Below are positions 42,048 to 51,042 of a stretch of DNA of 64,000 nt, piece by piece. The notes under the pieces were generated by a model. That model did no database searches. It had not been told where the DNA came from and saw only the letters and a list, made by a program, of their open reading frames with translations. The stretch's first letter is position 1. Every line of letters begins with the position of its first letter. A program made the translations under genes and the position numbers. This stretch comes from Marinirhabdus sp050859505 (GTDB taxonomy: Bacteria; Bacteroidota; Bacteroidia; Flavobacteriales; Flavobacteriaceae): contig NZ_CP193934.1 in NCBI RefSeq assembly GCF_050859505.1, positions 62,001-126,000 on the forward strand, read 5' to 3'.

Positions 42048-43374
42048 ATTTCATCTTCCCCATCATTTGCATCATCTTTCGGCCTCCGCCGCCTTGCATC
42101 ATCTTCATCATTTTGCTCATCTGGTCAAATTGTTTCATTAACTGGTTCACCTCTTGTACCGAAGTACCACTCCCCTTCGCTATTCTTTTCTTTCGGCTGC
42201 CGTTAATTACAGACGGAGAGCTTCTTTCTTCGGGAGTCATACTATGGATAATCGCTTCAATACCTTTAAAGGCATCATCGTCAATATCTACATCTTTTAG
42301 GGCTTTTCCGGCGCCAGGAATCATCCCGATCAAGTCCTTCATACTCCCCATTTTCTTTACTTGTTGAATCTGCTTGATAAAATCGTCAAAACCAAATTGA
42401 TTTTTAGCGATCTTTTTCTGCAATTTTCTTGCTTCTTCTTCATCAAACTGCTCCTGGGCTCTTTCCACAAGAGAAACAACATCTCCCATCCCCAAAATAC
42501 GGTCTGCCATACGAGCTGGGTGGAATACGTCTATCGCATCCATCTTCTCGCCGGTACCAATAAATTTAATGGGTTTGTTTACAACACTTTTAATTGAAAT
42601 AGCGGCACCACCACGGGTATCACCATCTAATTTGGTTAAGACTACCCCGTCAAAATTAAGGATGTCGTTAAAGGCTTTTGCGGTGTTTACAGCATCCTGA
42701 CCCGTCATAGAATCTACCACAAACAAGGTTTCGTCTGGAGTAATCGCTTTGTGTACGTTGGCGATTTCATCCATCATTTCTTTGTCTACAGCCAATCGAC
42801 CTGCCGTATCGACAATTACCACATTGTGACCATGTTGTTTTGCGTATGCAATAGCGTTGGTAGCAATAGATACAGGATCCATATTACCTTCTTCGCTATA
42901 CACCTCTACCTTTATCTGCTCACCCACTACGTGTAGCTGGTTAATTGCCGCCGGACGGTATACATCACAGGCAACGAGTAAAGGTTTCTTGGTCTTTTTT
43001 GTTTTAAGGAAATTGGCCAGTTTACCAGAAAAAGTAGTTTTACCACTACCCTGCAAACCAGACATTAAAATAACACTTGGCGAACTTTTAAGTGTAATAC
43101 CAACGGTATCACCCCCCATTAACTGGGTAAGTTCGTCCTTTACAATTTTCACCATTAACTGCCCTGGTTGCAGGGTCGTTAATACATCTTGTCCTAGCGC
43201 TTTTTCCTTTACACGATTGGTAAATTCCTTGGCTGTTTTAAAGTTAACATCGGCATCCAGTAGGGCGCGGCGTACTTCTTTTAAAGTTTCGGCTACGTTT
43301 ACTTCGGTAATGCTACCGTGCCCTTTTAATACGTGGAGGGCTTTATCTAGTTTATCGCTAAGATTATTGAACAT
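42046..43374 (-). CDS. ffh: Signal recognition particle protein Ffh
   Basis: GTPase that binds signal sequences co-translationally with 4.5S RNA. The 442-aa protein has the N domain, the G domain with GLQGSGKTTFSGKLA (P-loop), DTAGRLAVD, TKLDGDTRGGAA, and the Met-rich M domain near the C-terminus (LMKQFDQMSKMMKMMQGGGGRKMMQMMGK). Separated from folD by the four-helix-bundle element. Confidence 0.96.
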   Translation of the reverse strand: MFNNLSDKLDKALHVLKGHGSITEVNVAETLKEVRRALLDADVNFKTAKEFTNRVKEKALGQDVLTTLQPGQLMVKIVKDELTQLMGGDTVGITLKSSPSVILMSGLQGSGKTTFSGKLANFLKTKKTKKPLLVACDVYRPAAINQLHVVGEQIKVEVYSEEGNMDPVSIATNAIAYAKQHGHNVVIVDTAGRLAVDKEMMDEIANVHKAITPDETLFVVDSMTGQDAVNTAKAFNDILNFDGVVLTKLDGDTRGGAAISIKSVVNKPIKFIGTGEKMDAIDVFHPARMADRILGMGDVVSLVERAQEQFDEEEARKLQKKIAKNQFGFDDFIKQIQQVKKMGSMKDLIGMIPGAGKALKDVDIDDDAFKGIEAIIHSMTPEERSSPSVINGSRKKRIAKGSGTSVQEVNQLMKQFDQMSKMMKMMQGGGGRKMMQMMGKMK

Positions 43375-43504
43375 GGTCTTTTGTCATTTTTAGGATTTCT
43401 CTATCGCGCAAACGCTTTAGAGAATTAAAGATGCAAAGATACAAATTGAAGGGCTTGTAGCAAAGTGAGCGAGTCACTATTCTAGCCCTGTCAACAACAA
43501 TAAA

Positions 43505-44785
43505 TTATCGGCTGTTTCTTCGTGAATTTCGGCGGTTCCCGCTGGCACTTTTAGAAGCATTTCCAGATGGTTTTTTACCTCTTGAACTCTGTCGCCCACG
43601 CTGATTGGCAGCTTTGTTTTCAGCTTTCTTATCTAAGACATCTTGTAGTTTTTCGGTTACTTCAAAGCCTTCGATTGTTTCCTGATCCAATCTTTCACCT
43701 AATAGTTTTTCAATACCACGAACGTATTCAAATTCGTCTACACTTACTATTGAAATTGCTTCCCCACTTGCTCCTGCCCTACCTGTTCTACCAATACGGT
43801 GTACATAGTCTTCAGGAATATTAGGAAGTTCGTAGTTAATTACGTGTGGCAATAAAGGGATGTCCAGGCCGCGAGCTGCAATATCGGTAGCTACCAAAAC
43901 GCGGACATTTCCGCTTTTAAAATTTGCTAGAGCTTTTGTTCTTGCTCCCTGACTTTTATTTCCGTGAATAGCTGCGGAAGAAATTTTCGCTTTACTTAAT
44001 TTTTCTGCCAATCGGTTGGCACCGTGTTTCGTTCTTGTAAAAATTAAAACTTGTTGCCAATCGCCTTCAGAAATAAGTTTTATAACCAAATCGGTTTTTT
44101 TGGCCTTATCGGTTTTGTAGACAATCTGGTCTACTTTTTCGGCAGTTGTATTTTCTGGAGCTGCTTCAACCATCACTGGATTATGAAGGAAACTACCCGC
44201 TAATTTTTTGATTTCTTTTGAAAAAGTGGCAGAAAATAATAAGTTCTGTCGTTTTGTAGGTAGCAACGCTAATATTTTATTGATATCGCGGGCAAAGCCC
44301 ATATCCAGCATTCTATCGGCTTCGTCTAAAACCAAAAATTCTACATTCTTTAAACTGAAAACACCTTGGTTGTGTAAATCCAGTAATCTCCCTGGGGTAG
44401 CCACCAAAATATCTACGCCTTGACGTAAGGTTCTAATCTGCGGATTTGCATTCACCCCACCAAAAATTACGGTAGAACGTATGTCTACAAATTTTGAATA
44501 GGTTTTTACATCTTCCAGAACTTGTGCAGCCAATTCTCGGGTTGGTGTTAATACTAAGGCGCGAACTGGTCTTTTATGAAGTGGTGGTGTGGTTATTAAT
44601 TTCTGTAACATTGGCAGTGTAAAACCTGCCGTTTTTCCCGTTCCTGTTTGTGCTGAAGCCAGCACATCTTTTCCTTCTAATATCCTTGGGATTGCTTTTT
44701 GTTGAATGGGTGTTGGGGTATCGTATCCTTTTTGGCTAATTGCTTTTAGCAGGGCGTCGGACAGCCCAAGATTTTTAAATGACAT
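43505..44785 (-). CDS. DEAD-box RNA helicase, RhlE type
   Basis: 426 aa. Q-motif region (YDTPTPIQQKAIP), motif I ASAQTGTGKTAGFTLP, motif II VLDEADRMLDMGF, motif III SAT, motif VI HRIGRTGRAG, and a basic low-complexity C-terminus rich in Arg, Ser, Gly and Lys (about 385-426) that would aid RNA binding. This is the RhlE-like arrangement of cold-response and ribosome-biogenesis helicases. Monocistronic. Confidence 0.93.
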   Translation of the reverse strand: MSFKNLGLSDALLKAISQKGYDTPTPIQQKAIPRILEGKDVLASAQTGTGKTAGFTLPMLQKLITTPPLHKRPVRALVLTPTRELAAQVLEDVKTYSKFVDIRSTVIFGGVNANPQIRTLRQGVDILVATPGRLLDLHNQGVFSLKNVEFLVLDEADRMLDMGFARDINKILALLPTKRQNLLFSATFSKEIKKLAGSFLHNPVMVEAAPENTTAEKVDQIVYKTDKAKKTDLVIKLISEGDWQQVLIFTRTKHGANRLAEKLSKAKISSAAIHGNKSQGARTKALANFKSGNVRVLVATDIAARGLDIPLLPHVINYELPNIPEDYVHRIGRTGRAGASGEAISIVSVDEFEYVRGIEKLLGERLDQETIEGFEVTEKLQDVLDKKAENKAANQRGRQSSRGKKPSGNASKSASGNRRNSRRNSR

Positions 44786-44965
44786 ATAATGTGTTTCAGA
44801 GACAGGTGAAGTTTTTGTTTAGTCTCTTTATGAGGGACAAAGGTACGTTTAATTTATTTGAGTGAAATTGAGCTGAAAGGAGTTTGTTTAAAAAGTATTT
44901 AGCAGATCAAACTGAGTACAGTCGAAATTTATTAATTTGATAATTAAATTAGGATTCAACCTTGG

Positions 44966-45000
44966 TCTGGCACGAGCCCTTCAAAAGGCTCTACCAGACA
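44966..45000. other. Long imperfect intergenic hairpin
   Basis: GTCTGG-CAC-GAGCC / GGCTC-TA-CCAGAC with an 8-base loop. It lies 8 bp beyond the DUF4349 stop, so it could act as that gene's terminator, but no T-run follows on the minus strand. Confidence 0.4.
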
Positions 45001-45008
45001 GCGGCTTT

Positions 45009-45854
45009 TTATTTCTTCTTCATCTTACGTCTCAAAAACATAATAACCAACGTAATGATGATGAGTAGCGGCCAAATATGTAGTAGCCCAACTACAATCG
45101 CCTCTATCAATTCCCAACCAAAATTAAACCCGCTCCCAGCTTTGTCAAGAAACAATTTGGTGTAGCTTTCCGGCTCTTCCTTGTATTCCACGGTTTCGAA
45201 CAAATCTACCTGCACCGTACTGTACGAAACCTTATTACTTAAGTATTTTAGTCTTCCTTGGGCAGCTTCAATTTCTTCTTGCAGGATTCTTAACTTTTCT
45301 TCGGTTGCTAGAATATCTTCCACAGTTTTGGCATTTTTCCGAAGTATGTCCTCGTAACGCTCTTTTACCTCCTGCTTGGTTGCTAATCGGCTTTCTAAGT
45401 CTAAGTATTCTTCAGTGACATCCTGAGTGGTGATGTTTTCAAATTCTGTAAAAATAGAAACACTGGCAATGCTATCTAACAACGCATCAAAATGTGTGTT
45501 GGGCACTTTAATGGTGAATCGGTTTTGTTTCTCGTAGCTATTGTTTTCAAACCGAAGGTCGCTTATATACCCATCGTACTTTTGCGCCATTTCCTTCACC
45601 TGCGCCGTGGCCTTTTTTACATCTTCTACCTTGTAACGAGCCGAAGCCGATTTAATAATTTTAAGCTGAACAGGCGTATTTGCAACCGTTCCTGTAGCTT
45701 CACTTCCGTCTACTGCCTGGTAGCTTTCGGTTATAGCTACAGTTTCCATGGCAAAGTCTTCTTTATAGGAAGCATTTTGACAACTCCCTACTACTAGTAA
45801 GCTAATACAAATTGCGATGAATTTAAAATTGAACTTTTTGCTAAGTGTCTTCAT
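45009..45854 (-). CDS. DUF4349 lipoprotein
   Basis: 281 aa. Lipobox VVGSC (Cys about 25), then a DUF4349 domain: IKSASARYKVEDVKKATAQVKEMAQKYDGYIS, VPNTHFDALLDSIASV, DVTEEYLDLESRLATKQEVKERYEDIL, a coiled coil (about 165-205, ATEEKLRILQEEIEAAQGRLKYL) and a C-terminal membrane helix (about 252-274) with a basic end. It would be tied to the membrane at both ends. Function unknown; DUF4349 proteins are common envelope proteins. Confidence 0.85.
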   Translation of the reverse strand: MKTLSKKFNFKFIAICISLLVVGSCQNASYKEDFAMETVAITESYQAVDGSEATGTVANTPVQLKIIKSASARYKVEDVKKATAQVKEMAQKYDGYISDLRFENNSYEKQNRFTIKVPNTHFDALLDSIASVSIFTEFENITTQDVTEEYLDLESRLATKQEVKERYEDILRKNAKTVEDILATEEKLRILQEEIEAAQGRLKYLSNKVSYSTVQVDLFETVEYKEEPESYTKLFLDKAGSGFNFGWELIEAIVVGLLHIWPLLIIITLVIMFLRRKMKKK

Positions 45855-45988
45855 AATTTTATATTTTTAAAGATTATGAGACAAACCTACCGCATCCTTA
45901 AAAGAGGCTGCTGTAAAACCCTTGTAATGGCTTTGTAATCTATTTTACAATTTACAAAAAGCTATATTTCAACTATATACAAAACAAA

Positions 45989-46891
45989 TTGACCGAAACC
46001 AATCTGCATCATTTCAATCTGCTAAAAGCAAAAGTTGCCGAAACTTTTCTGGAAGAGCACCATGCATCCAGGCATATTGGTGATTGGAAAGGCGAAGAAA
46101 TTGTTGCTTTTCAGGAAGATCTCTTCAATAAAACAAAAGGGCGTATTTCAGAAAAATCGTTTTATACCTATTTTAAAAATAAACCTAAAAATCTACCCAG
46201 AATAGACGCTCTCAATTTGTTGAGTCAATATGGAGGGTATGATAACTGGCAGGATTTTAAAGGCGGCAATCTTGGTTTAGTAGAAGAAAAAGAAGACAAG
46301 AAGAAAAAGAACTTCCCACCAGTTTTATGGATAGCTATCATTGTTCCGATCCTTATCATACTTTTCATACAAACGATGGATAAAAACACCTTCACTTTTT
46401 GCATGGTAGATGAAGATAAAAATGAAGCCATTACTGAAACGGTAGATATTAAAATTTTACAACCTGACCAATCTCCTGTGTATCTTAAAACTGATGCTAC
46501 TGGATGTTTTACGTATGAAACTGACGCAGAAAAAATCTCTTTTGTCGTACAATCGCCTTATCATAAGACCGATACTATTACCCGCAGTATCGATGGCAGC
46601 GAGAATAGCACTGTAAAATTAAGCGTGGACGATTATACCTTAATGCTGAAATACTACAGCACCGGAAACTTTAAAGATGTTGAAAAACGCCAGGAGCAAC
46701 TGCAGAATCTCATTGCCAACAATGCGCAAATTTATCAGGTTTACCCCAATAACACCGGGATTGAATTATATTCTAAAACCGATTTTATCCAAAAGTTAAC
46801 GCTCCCCACGAGTACCTTAAAAAATATTCAGATTTTGAATAAAACCTATGAAAACGGAAAACTAGTAAAACTTAAATTTTTAATAAAATGA
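45989..46891 (+). CDS. Unknown membrane protein with a cytoplasmic helical domain
   Basis: 300 aa, TTG start. N-terminal ~95 residues are helical and polar, with FLEEHHASRHIGDWKGEEIVAFQED and the motif ISEKSFYTYFKNKPKNLPRIDALNLLSQY; a membrane helix follows (about 111-128, preceded by KKKK). The outer part (135-300) includes a small beta region (VDIKILQPDQSPVYLKTDATGCFTYET) like a carboxypeptidase-regulatory or PEGA-type fold. By topology it could pass a signal across the membrane. Overlaps the next gene by 4 bp (ATGA). No family name is claimed. Confidence 0.65.
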   Translation: MTETNLHHFNLLKAKVAETFLEEHHASRHIGDWKGEEIVAFQEDLFNKTKGRISEKSFYTYFKNKPKNLPRIDALNLLSQYGGYDNWQDFKGGNLGLVEEKEDKKKKNFPPVLWIAIIVPILIILFIQTMDKNTFTFCMVDEDKNEAITETVDIKILQPDQSPVYLKTDATGCFTYETDAEKISFVVQSPYHKTDTITRSIDGSENSTVKLSVDDYTLMLKYYSTGNFKDVEKRQEQLQNLIANNAQIYQVYPNNTGIELYSKTDFIQKLTLPTSTLKNIQILNKTYENGKLVKLKFLIK

Positions 46892-47376
46892 AACAGCTAG
46901 TTTATATACTTTTTACGGTCCTTTTAATAGGTTGTGCCAACGTTTCCGAAGAAAAGTCCTTCGCCACCAGTGATACAGCCGAAACTGAATTGGATGAAGC
47001 CTCCTCAATTCCAATTGAGGAGGCCTTCTCCTACGCCACCATTACCGAACAAAAATTACAAGAATATTTTGATTTACTTGTCCTTAAAAACAAACACCCC
47101 GAATTGGCCGAAACAATTTCGGCGCAACTTAGGCAAATAACTACAGATTCAATTTTATTGTCCAGGGAACAAGATTCCGTTGCTGTAAAAAACCTTTCGG
47201 CATTGGGACCACTCGTTAAAATTAACGACACCCTTCAAGAACAGTCATTCTTATACACCATTGCTTCAAAAAATCTTTCTAAAACCGATACCCTCACAGC
47301 TCACATCATTACCAAGCCTATTAGGATTGATGGTATTGAAACCTTAGCTACTAAAGTGGTTTTCAGAAAAAATTAA
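46888..47376 (+). CDS. Predicted lipoprotein of unknown function
   Basis: 162 aa with signal sequence and lipobox LIGC (Cys about 16), then an acidic Ser/Glu-rich linker and a helical plus beta domain (TITEQKLQEYFDLLVLKNKHPELAETISAQL). Not recognised. The 4-bp overlap with the upstream membrane protein implies a functional pair. Confidence 0.7.
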   Translation: MKQLVYILFTVLLIGCANVSEEKSFATSDTAETELDEASSIPIEEAFSYATITEQKLQEYFDLLVLKNKHPELAETISAQLRQITTDSILLSREQDSVAVKNLSALGPLVKINDTLQEQSFLYTIASKNLSKTDTLTAHIITKPIRIDGIETLATKVVFRKN

Positions 47377-47414
47377 TGTTGCTGAAATTATTCAAAAACA
47401 AGCATTTCATATCG

Positions 47415-47422
47415 TATCTTTC
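47415..47422 (+). promoter_or_regulatory. -7 element for the M28 peptidase gene
   Basis: TATCTTTC, near-consensus to TAnnTTTG, 22 bp before the ATG at 47445. It supports this start over the longest frame, which begins upstream of this element. Confidence 0.35.
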
Positions 47423-47444
47423 AATCTTACTTAAAACCAAATTC

Positions 47445-48923
47445 ATGAAATTAATTGTAGCCTTTATTTTTGCATTCGCTTTTAGCACCACGTTTGCACA
47501 AACCGAAAAAGAAAAAGTAGAAAGCACCGTCTCAAAATCTAAAATTGAAGGACATATCTATTTCCTTGCAGACGATTTACTTAAAGGTCGAGAAACCGGA
47601 ACCCCAGAAAACAAAATTGCTGCAGCCTATTTGGCAAATACATTGAAAAGCTATGGCGTAAAAACGAATCCGAAAACAGGAACGTACTATCAACAAGTGC
47701 CACTCACAAAAAATACACCGCCAAAAGATATTTCACTCACAATTGGCGGGGAGGAAATTAAAAACAAAGTAGTTTTAAGCGCATCAACCATAGAGTATAA
47801 CAGTCACGCTGTGTATGTAAATTATGGTCTAGAAGAAGATTACAAAGACCAAAATGTAACCGGAAAGATTGTTGTTGTAAAGGCAGGAAGTGACGCGGCA
47901 AAAGATGCTAGAGGTGCTTTTGGATTGATGCAAACTAAACGAGAAATTGCCAAGACCGCCGGTGCTATTGGATTAATAGAATTACTCAATAGTGAAGATC
48001 AAATGTGGGGATTTATCTCTCATAATTTTGATGCGCCAACGCTGGAATTGGGTGAAATGAAAGTAGAATTAACAAAAAATACAAATATTCCTCATATTTG
48101 GGTACAGGATAAAGAGCACACGTTGGCAACCAACATTAGCTCAAGAAGAGCACTGGGGGTCTCTTTAAAAATGGATGCCTCAAAAAAAGAACAAGTGCTG
48201 TCGCAAAATGTAATAGGTGTTGTAGAAGGCACAGACCCAACACTAAAAAACGAATACATAATTTACTCCGCTCATTATGACCACGTAGGTATTGGAACGG
48301 CAGACGAAACGGGAGATACTATTTACAATGGAGCCAGAGATAATGCTGTGGGTACAACAACCGTTTTAAGCATGGCCGAGAACTTGGCAAAATATCCAAC
48401 CAAGCGCTCTGCCTTATTTATTCTATTTACGGGCGAAGAAAAAGGACTTTTAGGAAGCGAATATTATGTTCAAAACCCTGTGCTCCCCTTAAACCAAATG
48501 GTGTATTGCTTTAATAGTGATAACGCTGGATATAACGACACCTCAAAAGCAACTATTATTGGTTTGCCCAGAACTACGGCTGCAGAACACATTAAGAAAG
48601 CAGCAACTACTTTTGGACTTACTGCCATAGACGATCCCGCTCCTGAGCAAGGCTTGTTTGACCGTAGTGACAATGTTCATTTTGCAGCAAAAGGAATCCC
48701 TGCACCTACCTTTTCTATGGGTTTTAACTCTTTTGATGGGGAAGTGACCAAGTACTACCACCGCCCAGGCGACGAGGCAGACACTTTAGATTATGATTAT
48801 TTGTTGAAATTTTTTAGAGCTTACGTACTAGCGAGTCGCTCTATTGCAAACGATGCTGTAACGCCTTTTTGGACAGCTGGAGACAAATATGAAGCTGCTG
48901 GAAAGACATTGTATAAAAAGTAA
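47445..48923 (+). CDS. Exported M28-family zinc metallopeptidase
   Basis: 492 aa. Signal peptide (1-19, ...STTFAQ), a PA-type insert (about 130-220), and the M28 catalytic domain with the zinc ligands in YSAHYDHVG, GARDNAVGTT, FTGEEKGLLGSEYY, FNSDNAGYND and YYHRPGDEADTLD. These match bacterial aminopeptidases and glutaminyl cyclase-like enzymes; the substrate is not determinable. Start 47445 gives a proper signal peptide; the longest frame would begin at 47376 in the preceding lipoprotein. The next gene overlaps by one base. Confidence 0.9.
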   Translation: MKLIVAFIFAFAFSTTFAQTEKEKVESTVSKSKIEGHIYFLADDLLKGRETGTPENKIAAAYLANTLKSYGVKTNPKTGTYYQQVPLTKNTPPKDISLTIGGEEIKNKVVLSASTIEYNSHAVYVNYGLEEDYKDQNVTGKIVVVKAGSDAAKDARGAFGLMQTKREIAKTAGAIGLIELLNSEDQMWGFISHNFDAPTLELGEMKVELTKNTNIPHIWVQDKEHTLATNISSRRALGVSLKMDASKKEQVLSQNVIGVVEGTDPTLKNEYIIYSAHYDHVGIGTADETGDTIYNGARDNAVGTTTVLSMAENLAKYPTKRSALFILFTGEEKGLLGSEYYVQNPVLPLNQMVYCFNSDNAGYNDTSKATIIGLPRTTAAEHIKKAATTFGLTAIDDPAPEQGLFDRSDNVHFAAKGIPAPTFSMGFNSFDGEVTKYYHRPGDEADTLDYDYLLKFFRAYVLASRSIANDAVTPFWTAGDKYEAAGKTLYKK

Positions 48924-49369
48924 TGAAAGCATCAAAATTCTTTTTTTGCTGTATTCTTTTTTCATTCATAGGATGTAGCTCCATGAAAAACAACAAAATG
49001 AGTGCTACTTGCCCAAATCCTATGGAAGCTAATGTTGAAACTATTACATATTTAGATCAAAATAATAATAGGTACCTCATTACTCAAGATTCCTTTCAAT
49101 ATTTTCCTATTACTGAAAAGGAAAGCTCTTCAGGTACTTATAATGGTGGTGATCCTGTTTCGAAAAAAATAAACATTACAAAGTTTTCGGAAATACAGAA
49201 AGCTGGAGAAGTCATGGTTAAAACATCATCGGTCTTAATCCGACGTATGACCACCTCGGCATTAACAATAAGAAGACCACAACTTACAGGAAGTTATATC
49301 CTTCAAAAAAGTAATGAGAGAAATTTGTTTGAATCCTTATTATTAGAGCTAAAGGGTGCTTCAGAATAA
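48923..49369 (+). CDS. Small lipoprotein downstream of the M28 peptidase
   Basis: 148 aa. Lipobox FIGC (Cys about 18), then a domain with TITYLDQNNNRYLITQDSFQYFPI and a basic ITKFSEIQKAGEVMVKTSSVLIRRMTTS. Not recognised. The overlap TAATG with the peptidase gene implies co-expression and maybe a joint role. Confidence 0.65.
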   Translation: MKASKFFFCCILFSFIGCSSMKNNKMSATCPNPMEANVETITYLDQNNNRYLITQDSFQYFPITEKESSSGTYNGGDPVSKKINITKFSEIQKAGEVMVKTSSVLIRRMTTSALTIRRPQLTGSYILQKSNERNLFESLLLELKGASE

Positions 49370-49452
49370 TTTAAACACCTACAAAGTTGCCGTCGCTACC
49401 TTCTTGGAGGATGACTTCGTTTTCGGTTTCATCTTCAAAAAACACTTCTCAC

Positions 49453-49522
49453 AGAATTCATACATTCTGCTTCGCTCCTAGTTTTCTTTGATACTTCATC
49501 CTTTATCTCAGCTTAGTTTTGT
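49453..49522 (+). promoter_or_regulatory. Promoter module, copy 1 (before 49546 gene)
   Basis: Contains AGAATTCATACATT (49453), GTTTTCTTTGATA (49481), TATCTC (49504) and TAGTTTTG (49514-49521), the last a perfect -7 element. The same blocks with the same distances occur at 50194-50260. Confidence 0.6.
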
Positions 49523-49545
49523 GATGTACTTTAAACCACCACATC

Positions 49546-50076
49546 ATGAAAACTGTATTTCTTTTATTATTTTTCTTCAGTATAGCATTTAACATAGAAG
49601 CTCAGGAATGTAGCGAAGACATTAAACAAATTGAAGGGCTTTGGGAAAACCTAACCTTAGAAAATGCACTCAACGATCCAGAATCATTAACATCCAGTTT
49701 TGATTCAGCAAAAGAAAATCTAACCAATTCATTAGGCGGTCTTAGTCTTAAAGGAAATGCTCCCAAAATACTATCTACTAAAGGAAGGCCAAAAAATGGA
49801 ACCCTAAAAAAGAATAAAAAGAAAACCTACGTTACCTATATGGCTCCTAAAGAAACCATGGAAATTATCCTACAAAGCACACAGAGCCTTGCAGGACTAG
49901 AAATAGTGGTTTGTGCCCACACCAAAGCAAATATGACCGAGAATCTGGACAGCTATACAATGCTTGCAGGTGATAGTTCTAAAAGTTTTACGCTTGAGAA
50001 TGTAAAAGGAAAAATTCTAAGTATCTCTTTAAAAAATAGTGGAGAAAAAGCACAGTTTACTATTGCTGCAAAATAA
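49546..50076 (+). CDS. Secreted small protein, SVGN-family relative (1)
   Basis: 176 aa with a signal peptide (1-19, ...NIEAQ). The C-terminal ~90 residues resemble the domain in the next two genes: TYVTYMAPKETMEIILQS, IVVCAHTKANMTENLDSYTM, FTLENVKGKILSISLKNSGEKAQFTIAAK. The N-terminal part is helical. The domain looks like a PPC-type (bacterial pre-peptidase C-terminal) beta-sandwich, although no peptidase is attached. Own promoter module and own terminator, so it is a single-gene unit. Confidence 0.7.
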   Translation: MKTVFLLLFFFSIAFNIEAQECSEDIKQIEGLWENLTLENALNDPESLTSSFDSAKENLTNSLGGLSLKGNAPKILSTKGRPKNGTLKKNKKKTYVTYMAPKETMEIILQSTQSLAGLEIVVCAHTKANMTENLDSYTMLAGDSSKSFTLENVKGKILSISLKNSGEKAQFTIAAK

Positions 50077-50103
50077 TTTCAAAAGCTTATAAAGTTATTT
50101 TTT

Positions 50104-50139
50104 AAGCACATCTCCAAGCCAAGAGTTGTGCTTTTTTTT
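50104..50139 (+). terminator. Terminator after the 49546 gene
   Basis: AAGCACA...TGTGCTT arms with an inner CTC/GAG extension, followed by eight T residues (50132-50139). Confidence 0.8.
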
Positions 50140-50193
50140 ATTGCATTAAGCACCTGTATTTCAATATACTATATGAATTAAGGGAACGCTAAT

Positions 50194-50263
50194 AGAATTC
50201 ATACATTTTCAATCTCTCACCGTTTTCTTTGATATTCAAGTAAGTATCTCGAGGTAGTTTAGC
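50194..50263 (+). promoter_or_regulatory. Promoter module, copy 2 (before 50297 gene)
   Basis: AGAATTCATACATT (50194), GTTTTCTTTGATA (50222), TATCTC (50245) and TAGTTT (50255-50260). Internal distances of 28, 23 and 10 bases are identical to copy 1 at 49453; the sequence between the blocks differs. Confidence 0.6.
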
Positions 50264-50296
50264 AGTATAAAAATTAACAATTAAAATTTCAAAATC

Positions 50297-51010
50297 ATGA
50301 AAAATCACATCAACAACATTACAAAAATGATGCTGCTTGCCATCGCAATCCTAGCATTTGGATTTAGCAGTGCCGCACAATCCTGCAACGCTACACTTGC
50401 TTCACGTTCTGGAACCGTTATGGCGGCAGGGCCAGCGAAAATTGAATTCAGAGCTACCTCAAATTCAATAAATGTAGAAGTAAATAAAACTGGTGGTAAA
50501 GCAAAAACTACGGTAAATATTTACGCCAATGGTTCTTTTAAGGATCGTATGATCTTTGAAAACGGTCGGGACACACCCAGGATGAATAAAACTATCCCTG
50601 GAGTGAAAGGAAAAAATATTAAAGTTGAAATTGTAAACCAATCTGTGGGGAACAAATTTAAGTATAGTATGAAAGCTACCGGAAGTACCAGCAATCTGTC
50701 AAAAACTGGCACCGAAACTGGTACCATGGTTGGACAACAAAAGAAAACTATATACACCAACGCTTCTTGTACCAATAAAGCAAAAATTACCATTAAAAGA
50801 ACATCTGGAAACGCTCGTGGTACGGTACGCGTTTGGAGAAAAAATGGAAATTCTTGGATAGAGTATTCTAGCGACACTTTTGAGGTAAGCCAACCGGGTA
50901 ACCAAATGGTACTAAACGTTAACTCGGGTCAAGAACTAAAAATAGAATTGAAAAATATTTCAGTAGGGAACATGTTCCGCTATTCTATGGAAGCAGAAGT
51001 TAGAAACTAA
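50297..51010 (+). CDS. Secreted protein with two SVGN domains (2)
   Basis: 237 aa. Signal peptide (1-27, ...SSAAQ) and two copies of a ~90-residue beta domain: the first about 38-127, ending NQSVGNKFKYSMKAT (114-128), the second about 140-235, ending ISVGNMFRYSMEAEV. Both share the order KTTVNIYANGSF / RGTVRVWRKNGN and a GxKxKxIKVEI strand before the SVGN motif. Not a family I can name; PPC-like by pattern. Followed at 33 bp by its paralogue. Confidence 0.7.
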   Translation: MKNHINNITKMMLLAIAILAFGFSSAAQSCNATLASRSGTVMAAGPAKIEFRATSNSINVEVNKTGGKAKTTVNIYANGSFKDRMIFENGRDTPRMNKTIPGVKGKNIKVEIVNQSVGNKFKYSMKATGSTSNLSKTGTETGTMVGQQKKTIYTNASCTNKAKITIKRTSGNARGTVRVWRKNGNSWIEYSSDTFEVSQPGNQMVLNVNSGQELKIELKNISVGNMFRYSMEAEVRN

Positions 51011-51042
51011 AACATCAAAACCCTAATTATAAAACATACATC

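Noticed and set aside
42857..43393. A 178-codon frame opposite ffh.
   Set aside because: Ffh is certain on the other strand; the antisense frame has no domain and no start signals.
46934..47140. Overlapping plus-strand frame within the 46888 lipoprotein gene.
   Set aside because: The lipoprotein frame has a signal sequence and overlaps its neighbours properly; the alternative has none of these.
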